Assembly: GCF_009817885.1 (NCBI RefSeq)
Contig: NZ_CP041764.1
Span: forward strand, 2,542,001 to 2,606,000
From: Serratia rhizosphaerae
GTDB lineage: Bacteria > Pseudomonadota > Gammaproteobacteria > Enterobacterales > Enterobacteriaceae
Length of the DNA: 64,000 nt
Direction of reading: 5' to 3'
The notes under the pieces were generated by a model. The model had not been told where the DNA came from, did not search any database, and saw nothing but the letters and a program-made list of their open reading frames with translations. Shown here one piece after another: positions 25,201-33,200 of the stretch. The first letter of the stretch is position 1. Every line of letters starts with the position of its first letter. Made by a program: the position numbers and the translations under genes.

Positions 25201-26616
25201 ATGGCAGGAAAGAAACCCACCAACAAATCTAACGAGGCTCAGGCACCGCGCGATCGCCAAATGGAAGGGCTGAAGATGCCGCCGCATTCGCTGGAGGCGG
25301 AACAGTCCGTGTTGGGCGGTTTAATGCTGGATAACGAACGCTGGGACAACGTGGCGGAACGCGTGGTCGCCAACGACTTCTTCAGCCGTCCGCACCGCCT
25401 GATCTTTACCGAGATGCAGCGCCTGCTTGAAATGAGCAAGCCGATTGACCTGATCACCCTGTCCGAATCGCTGGAACAGCGGGGCGATCTGGATTCCGTC
25501 GGCGGCTTCGCCTATCTGGCCGAGCTGGCGAAAAACACCCCGAGCGCCGCCAACATCGGCGCCTATGCCGATATCGTGCGCGAGCGCGCGGTGGTGCGCG
25601 AGATGATCGCGGTGGCCAATGAGATCGCCGACGCCGGCTATGATCCGCAGGGGCGCACCAGCGAAGATCTGCTCGATCTGGCGGAATCGCGGGTATTCCA
25701 GATTGCGGAAAACCGCGCCAGTAAGGACGAAGGGCCGAAAAGCGTCGATCAGATCCTGGAAGCCACCGTTTCCCGTATCGAGTCGCTGTACCAGACGCCG
25801 CACGACGGCGTCACCGGGGTGGATACCGGCTATCAGGATCTGAATAAGAAAACCGCCGGCCTGCAGCGTTCGGATCTGATCATCGTGGCGGCGCGTCCGT
25901 CGATGGGTAAAACCACCTTTGCGATGAACCTGTGCGAAAACGCCGCGATGCTGCAGGACAAGCCGGTGCTGATCTTCAGCCTGGAGATGCCCGGCGAGCA
26001 GATCATGATGCGTATGCTGGCCTCGCTGTCGCGCGTCGATCAGACCCGTATCCGTACCGGCCAGCTGGACGATGAGGACTGGGCGCGCATTTCCAGCACC
26101 ATGGGCATCCTGCTGGAGAAGCGCAATATGTATATCGACGATTCCTCCGGCCTGACGCCGACCGAGGTGCGCTCGCGCGCCCGCCGTATTTTCCGTGAAA
26201 ACGACGGCCTGAGCCTGATCATGATCGACTACCTGCAGCTGATGCGCGTACCGTCGCTGTCGGACAACCGAACGCTGGAAATCGCCGAAATCTCGCGCTC
26301 GCTGAAGGCGCTGGCGAAGGAGCTGCAGGTGCCGGTGGTGGCGCTGTCGCAGCTGAACCGCTCCCTGGAGCAGCGCGCCGACAAACGCCCGGTCAACTCC
26401 GACCTGCGTGAATCCGGCTCCATCGAGCAGGATGCCGACCTTATCATGTTCATCTACCGTGATGAGGTGTATCACGAGAACAGCGATCTGAAAGGGATCG
26501 CCGAAATCATTATTGGTAAGCAGCGTAACGGCCCGATCGGCACCGTACGTCTGACCTTTAACGGCCAGTGGTCACGCTTTGACAACTATGCCGGCCCGCA
26601 ATATGACGATGAATAA
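25201..26616 (+). CDS. dnaB: Replicative DNA helicase DnaB
   Basis: Hexameric 5'-3' helicase that unwinds DNA at the replication fork. The 471 residues equal E. coli DnaB. The N-terminal helical domain (PPHSLEAEQSVLGGLMLDN) is followed by the RecA-like motor: Walker A AARPSMGKTTFAMNL near residue 230, Walker B LIMIDYLQLM, arginine-rich DNA-binding and finger elements, and ALSQLNRSLEQRADKRP. No intein is present. Followed after 24 nt by alr, probably one transcript. Confidence 0.99.
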   Translation: MAGKKPTNKSNEAQAPRDRQMEGLKMPPHSLEAEQSVLGGLMLDNERWDNVAERVVANDFFSRPHRLIFTEMQRLLEMSKPIDLITLSESLEQRGDLDSVGGFAYLAELAKNTPSAANIGAYADIVRERAVVREMIAVANEIADAGYDPQGRTSEDLLDLAESRVFQIAENRASKDEGPKSVDQILEATVSRIESLYQTPHDGVTGVDTGYQDLNKKTAGLQRSDLIIVAARPSMGKTTFAMNLCENAAMLQDKPVLIFSLEMPGEQIMMRMLASLSRVDQTRIRTGQLDDEDWARISSTMGILLEKRNMYIDDSSGLTPTEVRSRARRIFRENDGLSLIMIDYLQLMRVPSLSDNRTLEIAEISRSLKALAKELQVPVVALSQLNRSLEQRADKRPVNSDLRESGSIEQDADLIMFIYRDEVYHENSDLKGIAEIIIGKQRNGPIGTVRLTFNGQWSRFDNYAGPQYDDE

Positions 26617-26640
26617 TTAATCCTCAGCTAAGGAACGGAA

Positions 26641-27720
26641 ATGAAAGCGGCAACCGCTGTAATCGACCGCCGCGCTCTGCGACACAACCTGCAACAGGTA
26701 CGCCGTCAGGCGCCGAACAGCCGCCTGATCGCGGTTGTGAAAGCAAACGCTTATGGACATGGCCTGCTGGAAACGGCCCACACCCTGCAAGACGCTGACA
26801 GCTACGGCGTCGCGCGCATCGGCGAAGCGCTGATGCTGCGCTCCGGCGGCATCGTCAAACCGATCCTGCTGCTGGAAGGCTTCTTCTGCGCGGACGATTT
26901 GCCCGTTCTGGCGGCAAATCATATCGAAACCGCGGTACACAGCATCGAACAGCTTGAGGCGCTGGAGCAGGCAACCCTGCCGCACCCGGTGACGGTATGG
27001 ATGAAGCTGGATACCGGCATGCACCGGCTGGGCGTGCGCCCGGAGCAGGCGGAAGCGTTTTATCAGCGCCTGTGCGCCTGCCGTAACGTGGCGCAGCCGG
27101 TGAATATCATGAGCCATTTCAGCCGGGCGGATGAGCCGGAATCTGACGCGACGCTGCGGCAAATCGCCTGTTTTGAACAGTTTGCCCGCGGCAAGCCGGG
27201 GCAGCGCTCCATCGCCGCCTCCGGCGGCACGCTGCTGTGGCCGGATGCACATAACGAATGGGTGCGGCCGGGAATTATTTTGTACGGCGTCTCGCCGCTG
27301 GAAAGCGGTGACGGCGGCGCCTTTGACCTGCAGCCGGCAATGACGCTGAAATCCAGCCTGATCGCAGTGCGCGAGCATCGGGCCGGCGAGCCGGTCGGCT
27401 ACGGCGGCAGTTGGGTCAGCGAGCGCGATACCCGCCTGGGCGTGGTGGCGATAGGGTACGGCGACGGCTACCCGCGCAGCGCGCCGAGCGGCACGCCGAT
27501 CTGGCTGAACGGCCGCGAAGTGCCGATCGTCGGCCGGGTGTCGATGGATATGATCTCCGTCGATCTGGGGCCGAACGCCGGGGATAAAGTGGGTGATGAG
27601 GCGATACTGTGGGGCGCCGCACTGCCGGTGGAGCGCGTCGCCGCCACGACCGGCATCAGCGCCTATGAGCTGATCACTAAACTGACCCAGCGCGTGGCGA
27701 TGGAGTATATCGGCGACTGA
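26641..27720 (+). CDS. alr: Alanine racemase
   Basis: PLP enzyme making D-alanine for peptidoglycan. It has 359 residues. The PLP lysine is in AVVKANAYGHG (about K34). The barrel continues through MKLDTGMHRLGV, and the C-terminal domain carries the second catalytic residue in GYGDGYPRSAPSGTP, with RVSMDMISVDLG. It directly follows dnaB, as in E. coli. In E. coli tyrB comes next; here about 5.5 kb of ribitol and pheC genes intervene. Confidence 0.98.
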   Translation: MKAATAVIDRRALRHNLQQVRRQAPNSRLIAVVKANAYGHGLLETAHTLQDADSYGVARIGEALMLRSGGIVKPILLLEGFFCADDLPVLAANHIETAVHSIEQLEALEQATLPHPVTVWMKLDTGMHRLGVRPEQAEAFYQRLCACRNVAQPVNIMSHFSRADEPESDATLRQIACFEQFARGKPGQRSIAASGGTLLWPDAHNEWVRPGIILYGVSPLESGDGGAFDLQPAMTLKSSLIAVREHRAGEPVGYGGSWVSERDTRLGVVAIGYGDGYPRSAPSGTPIWLNGREVPIVGRVSMDMISVDLGPNAGDKVGDEAILWGAALPVERVAATTGISAYELITKLTQRVAMEYIGD

Positions 27721-27734
27721 GCCTGCCTATGCTG

Positions 27735-27759
27735 TCCCGCTCAGGGGAGCTGAGCGGGA
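27735..27759. terminator. Hairpin between convergent alr and rbtR
   Basis: TCCCGCTCA and TGAGCGGGA form a perfect 9-bp stem with a 7-nt loop, just beyond both stop codons. There is no T run, so termination strength is uncertain. Confidence 0.55.
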
Positions 27760-27764
27760 TGGGG

Positions 27765-28769
27765 TTATACCATCAGCTCCACCGGGATCTCTGTCAGCGC
27801 CGTGCCGCTGATGCCGCTTTCCACCTGACGGAACACTTCCGTCATCATCGCGCCGACGTCCTGTTTCACCATCATGATATCGTCCCCCAGCATGGCGACG
27901 AAGGGATCCCAGTCAAAACAGCCCATTGCCCGCCGCGGCTCGCCGCGCAGCATGCCCTGGCCGCTGAGAAAGCGAACCACGCCTTCCAGCGAAATGGTGG
28001 AGTTAACGAAAAACCCGCTCTGGGCGTCGCGGTGGCCGTGAAAATAGTTCGCCAGCGCCGCTTCCGCTTTTTCCGCCCGATAGCCGCACAGCAAAATATG
28101 CGTCTCGGGCACCGTCAGGCCGGCTTCCTGATGCGCGGCCAGAAAGCCCCGCAGGCGTTCCCGGGTATTGTGATCGCCGCCGCGGCCGCCGATAAACAGC
28201 AGCGGGGCGTTTGCCGGACTGTGTTGCAGCAGCCGGCGGGTCAGCGCGCGGGCGCCGTCAAAGTTGGCGGAAATCACCGACGGCGCGCGGCTGCCGGGCA
28301 GATCCAGATTCAGCGCGGGCACGCCGGCATTGGCGCAGATCTCGGCGATTCTGTCCGGATCGGTGGCGCCGGTGACGATCATGCAGTCAACCTGCCAGGA
28401 GAGCATGGTTTTGGCGGCTTCCGCCTCCAGCGCCGGATCGCGCCGGGTGCAGGTAATCACCGGGAACAGGCCGCGTTCGCGCGCCATCTCCTCGAATTTC
28501 TCGACGATCGAGCCGAAATAGCGGTTATCGTACTTCGGTACGATCATGCCGATGGTTTTGGAGCGCGCGCTGCGCAGCAGGCTGGCCTGTCGGTTGACCG
28601 CATAGCCTTGCTCTTCGGCAATCCGCGTCACCTTTTCCGCCAGGCTGGCGCTGATACGGCGTTTTTTCCAGCTGCCGTTCAGGATCGCGCTGACCGCGCT
28701 GGCGGATACGCCGCTGAGCGCAGCCAGATCGTAGATGGTGGTTTTCTTGTTTTTGCCGATCTCGCTCAC
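27765..28769 (-). CDS. rbtR: LacI-family repressor of the ribitol operon
   Basis: A DNA-binding regulator of about 334 residues. The N-terminal LacI helix-turn-helix is TTIYDLAALSGVSASAVSAILNG, followed by a hinge and a periplasmic-binding-type sensor (KTIGMIVPKYDNRYFGSIVEKF, later FIGGRGGDHNTRERLRGF). It is divergent from the ribitol dehydrogenase gene, the place of RbtR in Klebsiella. No ATG opens the frame. GTG 28769 is taken because GAGG lies upstream and it begins close to the HTH; GTG 28790 is the alternative. The likely inducer is ribitol or ribulose, inferred from neighbours. Confidence 0.85.
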   Translation of the reverse strand: MSEIGKNKKTTIYDLAALSGVSASAVSAILNGSWKKRRISASLAEKVTRIAEEQGYAVNRQASLLRSARSKTIGMIVPKYDNRYFGSIVEKFEEMARERGLFPVITCTRRDPALEAEAAKTMLSWQVDCMIVTGATDPDRIAEICANAGVPALNLDLPGSRAPSVISANFDGARALTRRLLQHSPANAPLLFIGGRGGDHNTRERLRGFLAAHQEAGLTVPETHILLCGYRAEKAEAALANYFHGHRDAQSGFFVNSTISLEGVVRFLSGQGMLRGEPRRAMGCFDWDPFVAMLGDDIMMVKQDVGAMMTEVFRQVESGISGTALTEIPVELMV

Positions 28770-28903
28770 AGATCCCAATCCTCTAATCACATTTCTTTTG
28801 CTGATTGCCGCCGATGATGATAATTAAGCTTCATCGATTGAGCAATGTGTTGCGCATCGTGCGCCAGATAGTCCGCCACGGTGGTATTGCGGCGGCGCAT
28901 CAG

Positions 28904-28917
28904 GGTAAATCGTTACC
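28904..28917. promoter_or_regulatory. Candidate LacI-type operator in the rbtR-rbtD gap
   Basis: GGTAAATCGTTACC has perfect 5-bp arms around a central ATCG, the shape and size of a LacI-family site. It lies about 100 bp before rbtD and 135 bp from rbtR. Assignment to RbtR is inferred. Confidence 0.5.
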
Positions 28918-29015
28918 GGCTCAACAGTAAACATCAATATTTTCACTGTGTTAAATACGTCCTGCGCGCAGATGTCGCGCGCTCTGCGACCTGACAACGG
29001 TATAAGGATTATAAG

Positions 29016-29765
29016 ATGAACGCTTCTGTCTTCTCTATGAATACTTCCCTGGCGGGCAAAGTCGCCGCCGTCACGGGTGCTGCGTCCGGTATCGGGCTGG
29101 AGTGCGCCAAAATCATGCTGCAGGCCGGCGCCAAAGTGGTGCTGATCGATCGCGATGCGGACAAACTGCGCGAGGTGGTCGGCGAGCTGGGCGAGCAGGC
29201 GCTGCCGCTGCAGGTTGACCTGATGGACGGAGCCCAGGTGGACGGCATTCTGGCGCAGATCCTCAAACTGGCCGGCCGGCTGGACATTTTCCACGCCAAC
29301 GCCGGCGCCTATATCGGCGGCGCGGTGGAAGAGGGCGACCCGGACGTGTGGGAGCGGGTGCTGAAGCTTAACACCAGCGCGGCGTTTCGCAGCGTGCGCG
29401 CCGTGCTGCCGCAGCTGATCGCGCAGAAGTCCGGCGACATCATTTTCACCAGCTCCATCGCCGGCGTGGTGCCGGTGGTGTGGGAACCCATCTATACTGC
29501 TTCTAAATTCGCCGTGCAGGCGTTCGTCCACTCGACCCGCCGACAGGTGGCGCAGCACGGCGTGCGCGTCGGCGCGGTGCTGCCCGGCCCGGTGGTGACC
29601 TCGCTGCTGGATGACTGGCCAAAAGAGAAAATGGAAGAAGCGCTGGCGAACGGCAGCCTGATGCAGCCGATTGAGGTCGCCGAGTCGGTGCTGTTTATGG
29701 TGACGCGCTCGCCGAACGTGACGGTGCGCGACCTGGTCATTTTGCCGAACAGCGTCGATCTCTGA
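29016..29765 (+). CDS. rbtD: Ribitol 2-dehydrogenase
   Basis: Short-chain dehydrogenase that oxidises ribitol to D-ribulose with NAD. The 249 residues match Klebsiella RbtD in length and very closely in sequence. Visible parts are the nucleotide motif VTGAASGIGLECAKI, the acidic NAD selector VLIDRDADKL, HANAGAYIGG, the catalytic YTASK tetrad (near residue 164) and the C-terminal VTVRDLVILPNSVDL. The ATG at 29016 has AAGGA 8 nt upstream. It is followed by a 129-bp repeat and then the D-ribulokinase gene. Confidence 0.95.
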   Translation: MNASVFSMNTSLAGKVAAVTGAASGIGLECAKIMLQAGAKVVLIDRDADKLREVVGELGEQALPLQVDLMDGAQVDGILAQILKLAGRLDIFHANAGAYIGGAVEEGDPDVWERVLKLNTSAAFRSVRAVLPQLIAQKSGDIIFTSSIAGVVPVVWEPIYTASKFAVQAFVHSTRRQVAQHGVRVGAVLPGPVVTSLLDDWPKEKMEEALANGSLMQPIEVAESVLFMVTRSPNVTVRDLVILPNSVDL

Positions 29766-29766
29766 A

Positions 29767-29895
29767 GTTGATGACAACGTCGTCTGATGACCCGAGATAC
29801 CCGGGCCTAGCGTAACGAGGGGCACTCCGGCGGCTTATGCCGCTACGACCCCATCGCCACGCTTTCCCTAATAACTGATTTTGTCAGCAGTCTGA
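29767..29895 (+). repeat. 129-bp dispersed repeat, copy 1 (inside the rbt operon)
   Basis: This sequence recurs, inverted, at 59637-59765 with only about 8 substitutions and no length change. The core has near-inverted ends: TGACAACGT at 29772 and TTTTGTCA ending at 29886. Small internal palindromes include GGCGGCTTATGCCGC. It starts 2 nt after the rbtD stop and fills most of the rbtD-rbtK gap. The form is that of a non-coding MITE- or ERIC-like element. It is not the ERIC sequence seen at 25032. Confidence 0.9.
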
Positions 29896-29931
29896 TCTCT
29901 GAGCCATTATTTAAGCGAAAGGTAACCAGAT

Positions 29932-31548
29932 ATGAGCAGTAAAGCCAGATACCTGATTGGCGTTGACGTCGGTTCCGCCAGCGCGCGGGCGGGAGTGTTT
30001 GATGCAGACGGCAATCTGCTCGCTTCCGCCAAAAAGAACATTGCCACCTTCCACGCCAGCGGCCACCGGGTTGAGCAGTCCGGCAATGATATCTGGCGCG
30101 CGGTGTGCCACTGTGTCAGACGCGCGGTGACGCAGTCCGGCATTGAGCCCGCCGCGGTGGCGGGCATCGGCTTTGACGCCACCTGTTCGCTGGTGGTGGT
30201 CGGTGAGGAGGGCGCGCCGCTGGCGGTCAGCCCGGGCGGTGAGGCGGAGCGCAATATCATCGTCTGGATGGATCACCGCGCCGCACAACAGGCGGACGCC
30301 ATCAACGCTACGGCGCATCCGGTGCTGAAATACGTCGGCGGGCGCATCTCGCCGGAAATGGAAATACCCAAGCTGCTGTGGCTGAAGCAGCATCACCCGG
30401 AGACCTTCACGCAGGCCTGGCAGTTCTTCGATCTGACGGACTATCTGACCTGGCGTTCCACCGGCGATCTGGCGCGTTCGCAGTGTACGGTCACATGCAA
30501 GTGGAACTATCTGGCCCATGAAAACCGCTGGGACGCCGACTATTTCCATACCGTCGGTCTGCCCGAACTGGCGGAGGCGTCGTTCGGCCGCATCGGCCAG
30601 CGCATCGTGGAGCCGGGAACGCCGTGCGGACAGGGGCTGTCGGCCCAGGCGGCCGAGGATATGGGGCTGCCGCAACATACGCCGGTGGCGGCCGGTATGA
30701 TCGACGCGCACGCCGGCGGCATCGGCACGCTGGGGGTGGACGGCTCGCCGGAAGAGAAGCTGGCCTATGTGTTCGGCACCTCCTCCTGCACCATGACTTC
30801 CACCCGCACGCCGGCCTTCGTGCCGGGCGTCTGGGGGCCGTATTATGCGGCGATGGTGCCGGGATTCTGGCTGAGCGAGGGCGGGCAGAGCGCGGCGGGC
30901 GCGGCGATTGACCGCCTGCTGGAGCTGCATCCGGCGTCGGCGCAGGTGAAGGCGCAGGCCGAGGCGGAAGGGCTGTCGCTGCCGGTTTACCTGGCGGATC
31001 TGGCGATGAACAGGTTCGATGCGCTGTCCGACGCGGTGCAGTGCGCCCGTGAGATGCACGTGGTGCCGGAGTTTGCCGGCAACCGGGCGCCGCTGGCGGA
31101 TCCTTATGCCCGCGCGCTGATCTACGGCCTGGATATGGATCGCGATCTGGACAGTCTGATTGCGCTGTATATCGCCGGCGTGTGCAGCCTGGGCTACGGG
31201 CTGCGGCAGATCATCGATGCACAGCGTGAGAACGGTATCGCAACGCGTGATATCGTCATCAGCGGCGGCGCCGGCCAGCATCCGCTGGTGCGTCAGCTGA
31301 TTGCCGACGCCTGCGGCTGCTCGGTGCTGGCGACCAAATCGGAAGAGCCGGTGCTGCTGGGCTCCGCCATTCTGGCCGCGGTTGCCGGCGGCCAGCGCGC
31401 CTCGGTGACCGACGCCATGCAGGCGATGACCGCGCGCGAGTGCGAATATTCGCCCAACGCGGCCTACACATCGCTGCATCGCCGCCGCTATCAGGCGTTC
31501 CAGCTGCTGCAGCAGACGGCGAAAAATATCCGCGAAGATCGCTATTAA
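29932..31548 (+). CDS. rbtK: D-ribulokinase (FGGY carbohydrate kinase)
   Basis: ATP-dependent kinase converting D-ribulose to D-ribulose 5-phosphate. The 538-residue protein has the FGGY-family N-terminal phosphate motif (LIGVDVGSASARAGVFD), the substrate segment VWMDHRAAQQ, LTDYLTWRSTGD, a catalytic aspartate in AGMIDAHAGGIG (near residue 262) and the adenosine motif VISGGAGQHPLVRQLIADACG. It resembles the ribulokinase-type branch (YpCarbK/FGGY ribulose kinases) rather than xylulokinase. With rbtD it forms the two-step ribitol pathway into the pentose phosphate pathway. Confidence 0.92.
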   Translation: MSSKARYLIGVDVGSASARAGVFDADGNLLASAKKNIATFHASGHRVEQSGNDIWRAVCHCVRRAVTQSGIEPAAVAGIGFDATCSLVVVGEEGAPLAVSPGGEAERNIIVWMDHRAAQQADAINATAHPVLKYVGGRISPEMEIPKLLWLKQHHPETFTQAWQFFDLTDYLTWRSTGDLARSQCTVTCKWNYLAHENRWDADYFHTVGLPELAEASFGRIGQRIVEPGTPCGQGLSAQAAEDMGLPQHTPVAAGMIDAHAGGIGTLGVDGSPEEKLAYVFGTSSCTMTSTRTPAFVPGVWGPYYAAMVPGFWLSEGGQSAAGAAIDRLLELHPASAQVKAQAEAEGLSLPVYLADLAMNRFDALSDAVQCAREMHVVPEFAGNRAPLADPYARALIYGLDMDRDLDSLIALYIAGVCSLGYGLRQIIDAQRENGIATRDIVISGGAGQHPLVRQLIADACGCSVLATKSEEPVLLGSAILAAVAGGQRASVTDAMQAMTARECEYSPNAAYTSLHRRRYQAFQLLQQTAKNIREDRY

Positions 31549-31576
31549 TACGCCGTCTTGATCGTGGCGGTGGGGG

Positions 31577-32344
31577 TTACTTCTTCACCGCCAGCCACTT
31601 ATCAATAATTTTCTGGTACTCGCCGCTGGCTTTGGTCAGGTGCAGCCACTGGTCGACGTACAGCTTCCAGCTTAAGTCGTCACGCGGCAGCATGTAGGCC
31701 TTCTCGCCGTACTGCATGGGTTTTTTCGGGTTGACGGCGCACAGCTTCGGGTAGCGCTTTTGCTGATACAGCGCCTCGGAGGCGTCGGTGATCATCACGT
31801 CGGCCTTGCGATCGACCAGCTGCTGGAAGATCCCCATATTGTCGTGCGACAGCGTCAGCTTCGCTTTCGGCAGGTGCGCGCGGGCGAAGGCCTCATTGGT
31901 GCCGCCGGCCGGTTCGATCACCCGTACCGACGGTTTGTTGATCTGGGCGATGGTGCGGTATTTCTTCACGTCGCTGCAGCGCACCAGTGGGATCTTGCCG
32001 TCGGTATCCAGTTTTTCCGCGAAGAAGGCCTGTTTTTGCCGCTCCAGCGTGACGGAGATACCGCCCATCGCGATATCGCACTTGCCGGCGTTAAAGTCCT
32101 GCATCAGGGTTTTCCAGCTGGTTTTGACCCACTTCACCTCGGCACCGAGGCTTTTGGCCAGCGACTGGGCCATCTCGATATCGATGCCTTCATAGCCGCC
32201 TTTTTCCGGCAGAAAGGTGTAGGGCTTGTAATCGCCGGTGGTGCACACTTCCAGCTGCTTTTGCTGCGTCACCTTATCCAGGTGCGACTGGGCGCTGGCG
32301 CCGCCGGCGGCGAGCAGTAAGGCGAGAGGCGCTAATTTTTTCAT
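31577..32344 (-). CDS. pheC: Periplasmic cyclohexadienyl (prephenate/arogenate) dehydratase, PheC-like
   Basis: A 255-residue periplasmic-binding-protein fold with a signal peptide ending GGASA. The sequence follows Pseudomonas PheC closely: VCTTGDYKPYTFLPEKGGYEG-type start, TSWKTLMQDFNAGKCDIAMGGIS, EPAGGTNEAFARAHLPKAKL, MITDASEALYQQKRYPKLCAV and EKAYMLPRDD. PheC makes phenylpyruvate or phenylalanine from prephenate or arogenate outside the cytoplasm. An amino-acid-binding role is the alternative, but the match to PheC is stronger. ATG 32344 is favoured over 32347 and 32365 by spacing to AGGGA. It is divergent from an Lrp-type regulator and close to tyrB. Confidence 0.88.
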   Translation of the reverse strand: MKKLAPLALLLAAGGASAQSHLDKVTQQKQLEVCTTGDYKPYTFLPEKGGYEGIDIEMAQSLAKSLGAEVKWVKTSWKTLMQDFNAGKCDIAMGGISVTLERQKQAFFAEKLDTDGKIPLVRCSDVKKYRTIAQINKPSVRVIEPAGGTNEAFARAHLPKAKLTLSHDNMGIFQQLVDRKADVMITDASEALYQQKRYPKLCAVNPKKPMQYGEKAYMLPRDDLSWKLYVDQWLHLTKASGEYQKIIDKWLAVKK

Positions 32345-32559
32345 CATTTTCCCTTTCTTATACATTCGTGGCTTTATGCGTCGGTTAGCCGTGGGTTGTG
32401 GTTGGTTTGCGTGAATTATCCGTTTTTTATGTCGCCGATAAACGGCGTCAGTCTGATTTGCTGCTACGCAACGCGCATTCTCTGACGCGGAACGATAACA
32501 ACACGAAAAAAACTGATAGTCTGAACGTCAATATTTCTTAACACAGTTTACAGGTGGCT

Positions 32560-33027
32560 ATGTACAACATTGACGATTTTGATATGAAAATCCTGACGCT
32601 GCTACAAGCCAACGGCCGACTGACCAACCAGGAACTGAGCGAGCTGGTGGGGCTGTCCGCGTCGCAGTGTTCCCGGCGGCGCATCAGCCTGGAGCAGGCG
32701 CAGCTGATCCGCGGCTACCATGCGCGGCTGGCCCCCGAGGCGGTGGGGTTGGGCATGGTCGGGCTGATTGAGGTGAGCCTGACCAGCCACGGACCGGAAC
32801 AGGTGGACAGTTTTCATTACATGCTGGAGCATACGGAAGCGGTGCTCGACGCCTATAAGACCACCGGCGACGCCGACTACCTGCTGAAAGTGGCCGTCGC
32901 CGATCTGGCCGCGTTGAGCGAGTTTATCAGCCAGACGCTGCTGACCCACCACAGCGTGGCGCACGTCAAGACGGCGGTGGTGCTGAACCGCATTAAAGAA
33001 AACGGCCTGCTGCCGGTGGCGCGTTAA
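32560..33027 (+). CDS. Lrp/AsnC-family transcriptional regulator
   Basis: The 155-residue regulator has an N-terminal HTH (DDFDMKILTLLQANGRLTNQELSELVGLSASQCSRRRISLE) and a RAM ligand-binding domain (LEHTEAVLDAYKTTGDADYLLKVAV). ATG 32560 is chosen over GTG 32554. It lies 215 bp from the divergent pheC-like gene and upstream of tyrB, so control of aromatic amino acid metabolism is likely. This is inferred from position, not from a known ortholog. Confidence 0.88.
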   Translation: MYNIDDFDMKILTLLQANGRLTNQELSELVGLSASQCSRRRISLEQAQLIRGYHARLAPEAVGLGMVGLIEVSLTSHGPEQVDSFHYMLEHTEAVLDAYKTTGDADYLLKVAVADLAALSEFISQTLLTHHSVAHVKTAVVLNRIKENGLLPVAR

Positions 33028-33200
33028 GCCCCCTGTTGCTGAGCATTTTTTACCGCGGCGGCCTGGCAAGATAACCACACTTTTTATGGCGGATATTTCC
33101 CCGCGGATAGCGTCTATATTAGGTGCATTGGCGTGTGCGTATGCTGTCGGCGCGCCGGTCTCTGTACCTTAAAAATAACTAAAGCAAGGAGAACAACACC

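Noticed and set aside
29911..31479. 522-residue minus-strand frame opposite rbtK
   Set aside because: Shadow of the kinase gene; no start region, motif or family.
33160..33185. TyrR box upstream of tyrB
   Set aside because: TGTACC followed by AT-rich sequence matches only one half of TGTAAA-N6-TTTACA; too weak to annotate.
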